In this document: positions 24,337 through 32,705 of the stretch, one piece after another
Layout of the letters: each line of letters starts with the position of its first letter
Position numbering within the stretch: position 1 is the stretch's first letter
From: Isoptericola sp044389085
GTDB lineage: Bacteria; Actinomycetota; Actinomycetes; Actinomycetales; Cellulomonadaceae
Direction: 5' to 3'
NCBI RefSeq assembly: GCF_044389085.1
Contig: NZ_JBIRXP010000005.1
Span: 186,001 to 250,000, forward strand
Length of the DNA: 64,000 nt
Notes under the pieces: generated by a model
Database searches by the model: none
What the model saw: the letters and a program-made list of their open reading frames with translations, nothing else
Told to the model about the DNA's origin: nothing
Position numbers and translations under genes: made by a program

Positions 24337-27300
24337 TTATTCTCCCCGCGCATCGACGGTCTCGCGCATCCGCTGGGAGATGACGGTCGTCACACCGTCG
24401 CCGCGCATCGTCACGCCGTACAGCGCGTCCGCGACCTCCATCGTGCGCTTCTGGTGGGTGATGACGATGAGCTGGGAGTCCTCCTGCAGCTCGCGGAAGA
24501 TCTCCAGCAGGCGGCCCAGGTTGACGTCGTCGAGAGCCGCCTCGACCTCGTCCATCACGTAGAACGGGCTCGGCCGCGCCTTGAAGATCGACACGAGGAA
24601 CGCGACCGCCGTGAGCGACCGCTCCCCGCCCGACAGCAGCGACAGCCGCTTGACCTTCTTGCCCGCGGGGCGGGCCTCGACCTCGATGCCCGTGGTGAGG
24701 AGATCCCCCGGTTCCGTGAGCACCAGGCGCCCCTCGCCGCCCGGGAAGAGCCGGCCGAAGACCCGCTCGAACTGCTCCGCGGTGTCGCGGAACGCCTCGG
24801 CGAAGACCTGCTGCACCCGCTCGTCGATCTCCTCGACGATGTGCAGCAGGTCCTGGCGCGACTTCTTGAGGTCGGCGAGCTGTTCCGTGAGGAACTGGTG
24901 CCGCTCCTCCAGTGCCGCGAACTCCTCCAGGGCCAGCGGGTTGACCGCGCCGATGCGGGCGAGCGCCCGCTCGGCCGTCGCGAGCCGCTTCTCCTGCTCC
25001 GCCCGCACGTAGGGCACGGGCTGCGGGTCCGGGTCGTCCTCGGCGGCGTCGGCGGGGCGGGCCACGGGAACCTCGCGGTGCGGCCCGAACTCCTCGACCA
25101 GGACCTCGGGGTCGCTGCCCAGCTCGTCGACCGCCCGCGCCTGCAGCTGCTCCAGCCGCGCGACCTGCTGCGCGCGGGCCACCTCGTCGCGGTGCGCGAC
25201 GTCGGTGAGGTCGCGCAGCTCGCCCGCGAGCCGGTCCGCGTCGGTGCGGACCGCCTCGAGCTCCTGCTGCCGCGCGCCGCGCTCCTCGTCGGCGGCGGCG
25301 CGCTCGGCCTGCGCCCGCTCGATCGAGCGGGCCAGCACGGCGAGGGCCGTGCCCGCGTCGTCGCGGACGGCGGCGGCCGTGCGCGCCTCGGCCGCGCGCT
25401 GCACGGCCCGGCGCTCCGCCTTCTCGCGGGCGGCGCGCTCCTGGGCGGCGGCCCGGGCGAGACCCTGCGCCCGGCCGGCGACGGCGCGGGCGCGTTCCTC
25501 GCTCGTGCGCAGCTCCAGGCGGGCCTCGGTCTCCGCGGCCCGCGCCGCGGTCGCCGCCTCCTGGGCCGCCTCGCGCGCGGCCTGCGCCTCGGCCACCTGC
25601 TCCTGGGACTGGGCGGGCTCGGCCTCCGCGACCTCGAGGCGCCGGGTCAGCTCCGCGAGCTCCACGGCGTCGGCCTCCCGCCGCTCGGTCGCCTGAGCCA
25701 GCGTCGTGCGGTGCCGCTCCGCCTCCGCGAGCGCGGAACGGTGCGCCGCGCCCAGGGTGCCGAGCTGTTCCGCGACGGCGGCGAGCGCAGCGTCCGACTC
25801 GTGCAGCCGCGCGAGCGTGTCGTCGTGGGCGGACCGCGCGGCGTCGAGCCGCTCCCGCGCCCCGACCAGCTCGAACCGGCAGCGCTCGCCCCGGGCCGCC
25901 GCGTCGTCGAGCCCCTCCTTGGCCTCGTCGAGGGCGGAGGTCAGGTGCAGCACGCTCGGCGCGGCCGCGGAGCCGCCCCAGGCCCGCGCCGCGCCCAGCA
26001 GGTCGCCCGCGCGCGTCACGGCGACGACGGCCGGCGTCGCCTGCACGAGGGCCCGCGCCTGGGCCAGGTCCTCCACCACCACGACGTCGCGCAGCAGCGC
26101 GCGCAGCGGCGTCGCCGCGGGCCCCGCCACGGTGACGACGTCGGCCGCGCGGCGGGCACCGTCGGGCAGGTCGGCCGGCACCGGGGACACCCCCGGGTCG
26201 TGCTCGTCGGCCCCCACCACCAGCCCGGCCCGGCCGGCGTCGTCGTCGCGCAGGCGCCGCAGGGCGTCGACCGCCGCGTCGAGGTCGCGCACGGCGACGG
26301 CGTCGGCGACGGGTCCGAGCGCGGCCGTCACCGCGTCCTCGTACCCGGGCTCGACGCCGAGCAGCGCGGCGACCGAGCCGAGCACCCCGGGGGCGGCGTC
26401 CGCGAGCAGCGCTCCCGCGCCGTCCTTGCGGTCCAGGCTGAGCTCGAGCGCCTCGACGCGCGCGCTCCAGGTGGCCCGGTCGCGCTCCGCCTCGGCCGCG
26501 CGGGTCTCGAGGTCCTGCACCGCCTCCTGCGCGTCGGCGAGCGCCGCCGTCGCCTCCTCGTGGCGGGCGTCGAGGTCCTCCTCGCCCTCCTCGGCACCCA
26601 CGACCTGCACCTCGAGCGCGCCGAACTCGCGCGCCGCCTCGGCCGCCCTGCGCTCCGCCTCGGCGACGACCTCGCGCACGCGCTCGAGCTCGGCGTCCCC
26701 GGCCTCGACGCGGCTGCGGCGTGCCGCCACCTGCCCGGAGAGCCGGGCGAGGCCCTCCCGCCGGTCGGCGGCGCCCCGGTGCAGCGTCGCGAGCTCGCGC
26801 TCCGCGGCGTCAGCGGCCTTCTCGGCGTCGGTGCGGGCGGCGACGGCGGACTCGAGCGCGGCGCGCGCGAGCTCCACCTCCCGCGCGAGCTCCGCCTCCG
26901 TGGCCCGGGCGCGCTCCGCCTGCGCCTCGAGGTCGGCAGGATCCTGACCGCGGTGCTCGGGCTCGGCCGAGCCGAGCAGCCGCACCCGCTCGTCCGCCAG
27001 GGTCGCGAGGCCGCGCAGGCGTTCGCGCAGGGCGCCGAGGGCGTGGAAGGCGTCGGCCGCGCGACCGGCGTCGGCGACGGCGGCGGACGCCGCCACCTCG
27101 AGCCGCGCCAGGTGCTCGCGCGCCCGCTCCAGCCCCTGCTCCGTCTCCCGCTGCCGCTCGCGCAGCGCCGCCTCGTCGGCCCGCTCCTGCGCCATCTGCG
27201 CGGTGAGCTGGGCCAGGTCGTCGGCGAGCAGGCGCGCCTTCGCGTCGCGCAGGTCCGCCTGGACGGTGCGGGCCTTGCGGGCAGCCTCGGCCTGCCGCCC

Positions 27301-27915
27301 GAGCGGGCCGAGCTGGCGGCGCAGCTCGGCGGTGAGGTCGGTGAGGCGGGCGAGGTTGCCCTGCATCGCCTCGAGCTTGCGCAGCGCCTTCTCCTTGCGC
27401 TTGCGGTGCTTGAGGACGCCCGCCGCCTCCTCGACGAAGCCGCGGCGGTCGTCGGGCGTGGCGCGCAGGACGGCGTCGAGCTGCCCCTGGCCCACCACGA
27501 CGTGCATCTCCCGGCCGATGCCGGAGTCGCTCAGCAGCTCCTGGATGTCCAGCAGGCGGCACGAGCTGCCGTTGATCGCGTACTCCGACCCGCCGCTGCG
27601 GAAGAGCGTGCGGGAGATCGTCACCTCGGTGTAGTCGATCGGCAGGGCGCCGTCGGTGTTGTCGATCGTGAGGGACACCTCGGCCCGGCCGAGCGGCGGG
27701 CGGCCGGCCGTCCCGGCGAAGATGACGTCCTCCATCTTGCCGCCGCGCAGCGACTTGGCGCCCTGCTCCCCCATGACCCAGGACAGGGCGTCGACCACGT
27801 TCGACTTGCCCGAGCCGTTGGGCCCGACGACGCACGTGATGCCCGGCTCGAGGCTCAGCGTCGTCGCCGAGGCGAACGACTTGAAGCCTCGGAGCGTGAG
27901 CGTCTTGAGGTGCAC
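24337..27915 (-). CDS. smc: Chromosome segregation protein SMC
   Basis: A 1192-residue SMC ATPase. The N-terminal Walker A is GPNGSGKSNVVDALSWVMGEQG. Two long Ala/Glu/Arg-rich coiled coils flank a hinge around residues 480-640 (GVLGSVAALLGVEPGYEDAVTAALG). The C-terminal signature is LLSGGERSLTAVAFL and Walker B is YVMDEVEAALDDVN. With ScpAB it compacts and segregates the chromosome. The start codon is GTG. Many very long antisense frames over this gene are artefacts of its composition. Confidence 0.95.
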   Translation of the reverse strand: MHLKTLTLRGFKSFASATTLSLEPGITCVVGPNGSGKSNVVDALSWVMGEQGAKSLRGGKMEDVIFAGTAGRPPLGRAEVSLTIDNTDGALPIDYTEVTISRTLFRSGGSEYAINGSSCRLLDIQELLSDSGIGREMHVVVGQGQLDAVLRATPDDRRGFVEEAAGVLKHRKRKEKALRKLEAMQGNLARLTDLTAELRRQLGPLGRQAEAARKARTVQADLRDAKARLLADDLAQLTAQMAQERADEAALRERQRETEQGLERAREHLARLEVAASAAVADAGRAADAFHALGALRERLRGLATLADERVRLLGSAEPEHRGQDPADLEAQAERARATEAELAREVELARAALESAVAARTDAEKAADAAERELATLHRGAADRREGLARLSGQVAARRSRVEAGDAELERVREVVAEAERRAAEAAREFGALEVQVVGAEEGEEDLDARHEEATAALADAQEAVQDLETRAAEAERDRATWSARVEALELSLDRKDGAGALLADAAPGVLGSVAALLGVEPGYEDAVTAALGPVADAVAVRDLDAAVDALRRLRDDDAGRAGLVVGADEHDPGVSPVPADLPDGARRAADVVTVAGPAATPLRALLRDVVVVEDLAQARALVQATPAVVAVTRAGDLLGAARAWGGSAAAPSVLHLTSALDEAKEGLDDAAARGERCRFELVGARERLDAARSAHDDTLARLHESDAALAAVAEQLGTLGAAHRSALAEAERHRTTLAQATERREADAVELAELTRRLEVAEAEPAQSQEQVAEAQAAREAAQEAATAARAAETEARLELRTSEERARAVAGRAQGLARAAAQERAAREKAERRAVQRAAEARTAAAVRDDAGTALAVLARSIERAQAERAAADEERGARQQELEAVRTDADRLAGELRDLTDVAHRDEVARAQQVARLEQLQARAVDELGSDPEVLVEEFGPHREVPVARPADAAEDDPDPQPVPYVRAEQEKRLATAERALARIGAVNPLALEEFAALEERHQFLTEQLADLKKSRQDLLHIVEEIDERVQQVFAEAFRDTAEQFERVFGRLFPGGEGRLVLTEPGDLLTTGIEVEARPAGKKVKRLSLLSGGERSLTAVAFLVSIFKARPSPFYVMDEVEAALDDVNLGRLLEIFRELQEDSQLIVITHQKRTMEVADALYGVTMRGDGVTTVISQRMRETVDARGE

Positions 27916-27939
27916 CCGGCGAGCCTAACCGCCGGACGG

Positions 27940-27951
27940 CGCGGATCCGCG
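27940..27951. repeat. 12-bp perfect palindrome in the smc upstream region
   Basis: CGCGGATCCGCG, 25 bases before the smc GTG, in the smc leader or promoter. Possibly chance given base composition. Confidence 0.35.
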
Positions 27952-27994
27952 GAACTCCGCCGGTCCCGCACGCACCCCGGCCCGTCGGGACGGG

Positions 27995-28053
27995 TCGAGC
28001 GTGCTGCCGCGCTCCTCAGCGGTGTCGCCCGAGGATCACGTCAGCACGCTCGA
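27995..28053. repeat. 12-bp inverted repeat in the ndk-smc gap
   Basis: Perfect arms TCGAGCGTGCTG (27995-28006) and CAGCACGCTCGA (28042-28053) with a 35-base spacer lie 27 bases beyond the ndk stop. The wide spacer is unusual for a terminator. No other signal is visible in the gap 27916-28079. Confidence 0.6.
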
Positions 28054-28079
28054 TGCGTCGGACGGGGTGGTGCGTCGGC

Positions 28080-28538
28080 TCAGAGGTGCGGGAACCAGAG
28101 CCCGATCTCGCGCGCGGCGGACTCGGGCGAGTCGGAGCCGTGGACCAGGTTCTGCTGCACCTTGAGGCCCCAGTCACGCCCCAGGTCGCCGCGGATGGTG
28201 CCGGGGGCGGCCTCCGTCGGGTTGGTCGCGCCGGCGAGCGAGCGGAAGCCCGGGATGACGCCCTGCCCTTCGGCGACGACGGCGAGCGTCGGGCCCGAGA
28301 GCATGAAGTCGACGAGCGGCTGGTAGAACGGCTTGCCCTCGTGCTCGGCGTAGTGCGCGGCGAGCAGCTCCGGGGTGGCCTGCTTGAGCTCGACGGCGGC
28401 GAGCGTGTAGCCCTTCGCCTCGATGCGCCGGAGCACCTCGCCGGACAGGCCGCGGCGCACGCCGTCGGGCTTGACGAGCACGAGGGTGCGCTCGACGGCG
28501 GGCTCGGCGGGCAGGGTCGTGTCTGCGACGTCGGTCAT
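28080..28538 (-). CDS. ndk: Nucleoside diphosphate kinase
   Basis: A 152-residue NDK that exchanges terminal phosphates between NTPs and NDPs. The core reads ERTLVLVKPDGVRRGLSGEVL, GKPFYQPLVDFMLSGP and NLVHGSDSPESAAREI, where H133 is the phosphohistidine. The ATG at 28538 gives a short acidic N-terminal extension of about 15 residues. ndk commonly ends the ileS-folC-DUF4233-ndk series in actinobacteria, here interrupted (see findings). Confidence 0.95.
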   Translation of the reverse strand: MTDVADTTLPAEPAVERTLVLVKPDGVRRGLSGEVLRRIEAKGYTLAAVELKQATPELLAAHYAEHEGKPFYQPLVDFMLSGPTLAVVAEGQGVIPGFRSLAGATNPTEAAPGTIRGDLGRDWGLKVQQNLVHGSDSPESAAREIGLWFPHL

Positions 28539-28561
28539 GGCGGAGAGCCTATCGGCGCCAA

Positions 28562-28634
28562 CGACCCCTTCGACCACGGGATCCGTTTCGCCATCACGTG
28601 AATGACGACACAGATCCCGTGCTCGAAGGGGTCG
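28562..28634. repeat. Long palindrome, left boundary of the AbiEi/nuclease gene
   Basis: Arms of 22 bases (28562-28583 and 28613-28634) match except one position and enclose 29 bases. The shared core CCCTTCGASCACGGGATCCGT also builds the palindrome at 29704-29777. It lies between divergent ndk and the nuclease gene, so it is not placed as a terminator. Confidence 0.85.
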
Positions 28635-28714
28635 AGGCTGCCCCCAGCCGTCGCCCGTCCACAGGACGGCGCCGTCCGCACGGGGGCGCCGCCACGCAGT
28701 GGTCGAGTGCGGCC

Positions 28715-29779
28715 ATGCGACCGCTCTCCCCTCCGCCGACCCGGGCCCTCGACCTCGCGCGCTCCCAGGACGGGCTGATCACGACCGCCCAGTGCGAGGC
28801 GGCCGGGATGACCCGGACACGCCTCGCACGGATGGCGGGACAGGGCAGATGGGTGCGGGTGGCGCCAGGCGTCTATGACACGGACCCGGTACCGGTCGAC
28901 CACCGCGAACGTCCAGACTTCTTCGACCATCGACGACGCCGGGCGGCGTGGCGGGCCGTCCTCGCCCTCGGGCCGAACGCGATGCCCGTCGGCCAGTGCG
29001 CGCTCGTCTTCCACGACGTCCGAGGCCTGCCGACCCGGATCGCGCCCGAGGCGAGCGTCCCGGGTTCGGCGCGCCTGCCGCGCGACGTCGCGATCGTGCG
29101 CCAGTACGACCCCACGACGCCGACGGTGTTGATCGCCGGGCGGAAGGTGCCCACCGTGCTCCACGCCCTGGCACAGGCCGTGCCGACGCTCGACCGGCGG
29201 CACGCGGTCGCGGTGCTGGACAACGCCGTGCACCAGGGTCTCATCACGCGGGCTGAGGTGGAGCGGGCCCACGACCTCGCCCGCGGACGCCGCGGCGTCG
29301 AGCGGACGCACGACTGGTGGCGCCTGGTCGACGGGCGCGCCGAGTCGCCGCTCGAGACGGCGGTCCGCCTCGAGTGCGTCGACGCCGATGTCCCGCCGGA
29401 CGACCTCCAGCGCGTGCTGGTCGACCGCCGCGGCATCTTCCTCGGGCGCGGCGACATGGTGTGGCGGTTGCCCGACGGCCGATGGTTCTGGCTCGAGGCG
29501 GACGGCTCCGACGTGCACGCCGCACCTGCGGCCCTGTACGACGACCGGCGGCGGCAGAACGCCCTCGTGGCCGACGGCAGCGTCGTGATGCAACGGGTCA
29601 CGGGCCGCGACCTGCGAGTCCCGGGCACCCTGGGGCGGGAGGTCGCAGCGCGGCTGCGACGTCTCGGCTGGACGCCCGGCCAACAGCTCCCGCAGGTCAC
29701 GAAAGCCCCCTTCGAGCACGGGATCCGTATCGCTCAACACCGGTTTGGCGATACGGATCCCGTGCTCGAAGGGGGCTGA
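28715..29779 (+). CDS. AbiEi-like winged-helix protein with DUF559-like nuclease domain
   Basis: A 354-residue two-domain protein. Residues 8-60 match the AbiEi antitoxin N-terminal winged helix (LARSQDGLITTAQCEAAGMTRTRL, then RWVRVAPGVY). Residues 210-300 resemble DUF559/Vsr-like PD-(D/E)XK nucleases, with E214 in SPLETAVRLE, D247 in RGDMVW, E261 in WLEADG and the DDRRRQNALVADG helix. No toxin partner is adjacent. Its last 24 codons lie inside the 29704-29777 palindrome. A GTG at 28598 would extend it into the left palindrome, and both ends then encode DTDPVLEG. No clear Shine-Dalgarno is visible, so the start is uncertain. Solo proteins of this type are common in Actinobacteria and uncharacterised. 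Confidence 0.75.
   Translation: MRPLSPPPTRALDLARSQDGLITTAQCEAAGMTRTRLARMAGQGRWVRVAPGVYDTDPVPVDHRERPDFFDHRRRRAAWRAVLALGPNAMPVGQCALVFHDVRGLPTRIAPEASVPGSARLPRDVAIVRQYDPTTPTVLIAGRKVPTVLHALAQAVPTLDRRHAVAVLDNAVHQGLITRAEVERAHDLARGRRGVERTHDWWRLVDGRAESPLETAVRLECVDADVPPDDLQRVLVDRRGIFLGRGDMVWRLPDGRWFWLEADGSDVHAAPAALYDDRRRQNALVADGSVVMQRVTGRDLRVPGTLGREVAARLRRLGWTPGQQLPQVTKAPFEHGIRIAQHRFGDTDPVLEGG
29704..29777. repeat. Perfect 30-bp palindrome, right boundary of the AbiEi/nuclease gene
   Basis: Arms at 29704-29733 and 29748-29777 are perfect complements over 30 bases with a 14-base loop. The arm contains CTTCGAGCACGGGATCCG, as in the left copy. It forms the 3' end of the nuclease coding region (stop TGA at 29777-29779) and ends 6 bases from the convergent DUF4233 stop, so it can also serve as a shared terminator. 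Confidence 0.9.
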
Positions 29780-29783
29780 CGAG

Positions 29784-30227
29784 TCAGAGGTTCGGCGCCG
29801 TCTCCGGGTGCTGGGCGTCGTACTCCGCACGCTCGCGGTCGATGCGACCACCCAGCCGCAGGGAGACGACCCACATCGCGACGAACACGACGCCGACGAC
29901 GAACATCATCGGCAGCAGCAGGCCCATCGCGAGGACGGGCACCTGCACGACCGTCCCGGCGTAGTACCCCATCGGAGTCCCGACCATGCGGGACATCACC
30001 AGCAGCACCACGAACAGCACGCCGATCACGAGCCACAGGGCGAGCGGCGACTCGATCACCAGCGGCCCGCGCTCGTAGCCGGAGTTCCGCAGCCCGTACA
30101 GGGCGACGCCGGCGAACAGCACCACGAACGCCTCCAGCTGCAGCATCATCGACGTGAACTGCACCTTGGCGGGCTTGCGGGGCTTGATGCGGTCCCCCGG
30201 GCGGGGACGGTCGTCCTTCTTGCTCAC
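29784..30227 (-). CDS. DUF4233 membrane protein
   Basis: A 147-residue protein. After a basic N-terminus it has four hydrophobic segments (FTSMMLQLEAFVVLFAGVALYG, LALWLVIGVLFVVLLVMSRM, GTVVQVPVLAMGLLLPMMFVV, FVAMWVVSLRLGGRIDRERAEYD). The ending RIDRERAEYDAQHP is diagnostic of DUF4233. Function unknown. In other actinobacteria it sits between folC and ndk; here it follows an exporter whose stop it overlaps (GTGA), as if newly attached to that transcription unit. Confidence 0.88.
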   Translation of the reverse strand: MSKKDDRPRPGDRIKPRKPAKVQFTSMMLQLEAFVVLFAGVALYGLRNSGYERGPLVIESPLALWLVIGVLFVVLLVMSRMVGTPMGYYAGTVVQVPVLAMGLLLPMMFVVGVVFVAMWVVSLRLGGRIDRERAEYDAQHPETAPNL

Positions 30228-31948
30228 GACCCCACGATATCCGCGCGCTCGCGGCTCCCGGGACCGCCGTCGTCGTCCGCTCCGTCCGTCCCGCGCGACG
30301 CGACCGCCACCGGCGCGTCGGACGCGCCCTCGGCGACGGCCGCCTCGTCGGCGGCCGCCGACGTGGCCGGGTCGCCGACCGCCTCGCCGCGCGCCACCAT
30401 GCCGGCGACGTCGGAGAGCTTGATCACCGGGAGGAAGAAGGCCAGGACGAGCCCGACGAGGACGAGGGGCACGAGGTACCAGAACGAGGGCGCGAGGGCG
30501 TCCGCGTAGGCGTCGATGATCCCCGACTTGAGCGGCTCGGGCAGCGACTGCACGACGCCCGGCGTCAGGCTCGACTCCCCCGCGCCGCCGGCGGCCTCGG
30601 GGGCGCCCGCGAAGACGTCGGTGAGGTTGTCCGTGAGGCGCGTGGTGAAGATCGTCGTGAACAGGGCGGAGCCCACGGCCGCGCCGATCTCCCGGAAGAA
30701 GTTGTTGGCGCTCGTAGCGGTGCCCAGCTCGTGCGGGTCGACGGCGTTCTGCACCGCCAGGACGATGGTCTGCATCACCAGGCCCATGCCGGCGCCGAGC
30801 GTGAAGATCATCGCGCCGAAGGTCCACATCGACATGTCGCCGGTGAGGCCGGTCAGCCAGACCATCGCCAGCGCGACCACGATCAGGCCGGCCACCGGGT
30901 AGGCCTTGTACTTCCCCGTCTTGGAGATCGCGAAACCCGAGACGATCGACGTGAGCATCATGCCGGCCATCATCGGGAGCATCAGCCAGCCCGACTCGGT
31001 GACGCCCGCGCCCGTGGACATCTGCAGGAACGTCGGGATCATGGCCATCGCGGAGAACATGCCCATGCCCAGCACGAGCCCGATGAGGGTGGTGATGGTG
31101 AAGGTGCGGTTCTTGAACAGGCGCAGCGGGATCAGCGGCTCGGCGACGCGCGTCTCGACGAGGATGAACGCGGCCACGGCGGCGAGCGTCAGCACGACGA
31201 GGCCGGACAGGCGCCAGTCGGTCCAGTCGTAACCGGCCGACGACAGTGACTCCCAGCTGGTGACGAGCACGATGCCGGTGGTGGCCACCGCCATCGTGAC
31301 GATGCCGCCCCAGTCGATCGGGCGGGACGAGCGGTGCGAGGGGAGCTTGAGCGCGAACCAGGCGATGACGAAGGCGGCGACGCCGACGGGCAGGTTGATC
31401 CAGAAGGTCCAGCGCCAGCCGGGCCCCTCGGTGAGCCAGCCGCCCATGAGCGGGCCGAGCACGGCGGAGATGCCGAACAGGGCGCCGAGCGGGCCCATGT
31501 ACTTGCCTCGCTCGGAGGCGGGCACGATGTCGGCGATGATCGACTGCGACAGGATCATCAGCCCGCCGCCGCCGAGCCCCTGGACGGCACGCCACAGGAC
31601 GAGCTCGATCATGTTCTGGGACAGCGCCGCGCCGACGGACGCGAGCGTGAACAGCCCGATCGCGACCAGGAACGGCCAGCGGCGGCCCATGAGGTCGCCG
31701 AACTTGCCGTACAGCGGCATGCCGATGGCGACGGCCAGGATGTAGGCCGTGATGACCCAGCCCTGGTGCTCGACGCCGTTGAGCTCGCCGACGATCGTGG
31801 GCATCGCGGTGCCGACGATCGTCTGGTCGAGGGAGGACAGGAACATCGACGCCATCAGGGCGCCGAAGATCAGCCAGACGGTGCGCTTCGTCAGGACGAC
31901 GACGGGCTTGTCCGGCGTGGCAGGAGCGGCTGCGGAGCCACTGCTCAT
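30224..31948 (-). CDS. DHA2-family MFS drug/proton antiporter (EmrB/QacA type)
   Basis: A 574-residue, 14-TM exporter. Signatures are LDQTIVGTAMPTIVGEL (motif D1), GKFGDLMGRR (motif A) and GISAVLGPLMGGWL (motif C, antiporter). The C-terminal 75 residues are an acidic Ala-rich tail. DHA2 proteins expel lipophilic or cationic compounds using the proton gradient. A TetR regulator lies 91 bases upstream on the same strand, so substrate-induced derepression is likely. Confidence 0.9.
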   Translation of the reverse strand: MSSGSAAAPATPDKPVVVLTKRTVWLIFGALMASMFLSSLDQTIVGTAMPTIVGELNGVEHQGWVITAYILAVAIGMPLYGKFGDLMGRRWPFLVAIGLFTLASVGAALSQNMIELVLWRAVQGLGGGGLMILSQSIIADIVPASERGKYMGPLGALFGISAVLGPLMGGWLTEGPGWRWTFWINLPVGVAAFVIAWFALKLPSHRSSRPIDWGGIVTMAVATTGIVLVTSWESLSSAGYDWTDWRLSGLVVLTLAAVAAFILVETRVAEPLIPLRLFKNRTFTITTLIGLVLGMGMFSAMAMIPTFLQMSTGAGVTESGWLMLPMMAGMMLTSIVSGFAISKTGKYKAYPVAGLIVVALAMVWLTGLTGDMSMWTFGAMIFTLGAGMGLVMQTIVLAVQNAVDPHELGTATSANNFFREIGAAVGSALFTTIFTTRLTDNLTDVFAGAPEAAGGAGESSLTPGVVQSLPEPLKSGIIDAYADALAPSFWYLVPLVLVGLVLAFFLPVIKLSDVAGMVARGEAVGDPATSAAADEAAVAEGASDAPVAVASRGTDGADDDGGPGSRERADIVGS

Positions 31949-32039
31949 GGGACACCTCGGATCAGTGGCGCGCGGGGGCGCCGGGGAGTGACGGGGGCGG
32001 GTGGTCGGACGGCGGGGTGCGGGCTCGGGGGCCCGCCGC

Positions 32040-32663
32040 TCACGACGTGAGGACGGCGGTGAGCTGGCCGACGACGTGCGGCACGTGGTCGCCGACGTCG
32101 CCGTCGTGCCCGGTGCGCACCCAGTCGTCCATCGCCGCTCGGGTGAGGACGAAGACGACCATGGCGCACATCTCGGGGTCGGCCGGAAGGGGGGTGGTCT
32201 CGTGCCGTCGCTCGAACAGCGCGACGACCTGGGTCTTGTGCCGCTCGAACCACGCGAAGTGCCGGCCGAGCAGGCGGGGCTCGAGCTGCAGGATCTCCAT
32301 CACGCGCTCGCCCTGCTCCTTGCCGGGACCGGCGAACGCGGTGAGCAGCGACCGGACGAGCACCTCGAGGTCTGCTGCCAGGCGGCCGGTGGGCCCCCCG
32401 GCCGCGAACGACTCGCGGGTCTCGGCGCTCAGCTCGAGAGAGCCCTGACCGAGCACCGCGTCGTCCTTCGACTCGAAGTAGTTGAAGAACGTGCGGGGCG
32501 AGATCTGGGCGGCCTCGGCGATCTCCTCCACCGTGACGGCGTCCAGGCCGCGCTCGAGCACGAGGCGCTGGGCGGCGTCGACGATCGCGTCAGTGCGCGC
32601 GCGCTTCTTGCGCTCACGCAGTCCGAGGTCGCCGGCGGGAGGAGTCACCGGACAATCATGCAC
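32040..32663 (-). CDS. TetR-family regulator of the DHA2 exporter
   Basis: A 207-residue TetR repressor. The helix-turn-helix is at about residues 25-70 (IVDAAQRLVLERGLDAVTVEEIAEAAQISPRTFFNYFESKDD), the MftR/Rv-type FFNYF subgroup. The C-terminal helices form the ligand pocket. No Shine-Dalgarno precedes any start; GTG 32663, GTG 32648 and TTG 32672 are all in frame. I use 32663 because a -10-like CAATAT ends 8 bases before it, which would give a leaderless message. It probably represses itself and the exporter. Confidence 0.87.
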   Translation of the reverse strand: MHDCPVTPPAGDLGLRERKKRARTDAIVDAAQRLVLERGLDAVTVEEIAEAAQISPRTFFNYFESKDDAVLGQGSLELSAETRESFAAGGPTGRLAADLEVLVRSLLTAFAGPGKEQGERVMEILQLEPRLLGRHFAWFERHKTQVVALFERRHETTPLPADPEMCAMVVFVLTRAAMDDWVRTGHDGDVGDHVPHVVGQLTAVLTS

Positions 32664-32690
32664 CCACTGCAATATTGCACCAAGTGCAAT
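32664..32690. promoter_or_regulatory. TetR operator region
   Basis: Two overlapping palindromes: TGCAATATTGCA at 32668-32679, and ATTGCAC/GTGCAAT arms with a 3-base spacer at 32674-32690. Together they give three TGCA half-sites immediately upstream of the TetR start and over its -10 region. The A+T-rich block stands out from its surroundings. Confidence 0.7.
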
Positions 32691-32705
32691 TTTCTGTGAG
32701 CATGC

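Noticed and set aside
24259..28326. Open frame of 1355 codons opposite smc, and similar long frames elsewhere
   Set aside because: They are antisense to well-recognised genes, consist of low-complexity Arg/Ala/Leu-rich translation and have no domain. GC-rich DNA opens such frames by chance.
28080..31948. AbiEi/AbiEii toxin-antitoxin pair
   Set aside because: Only the AbiEi-like N-terminal domain is present. Neighbours are ndk and DUF4233, and no nucleotidyltransferase toxin is adjacent.
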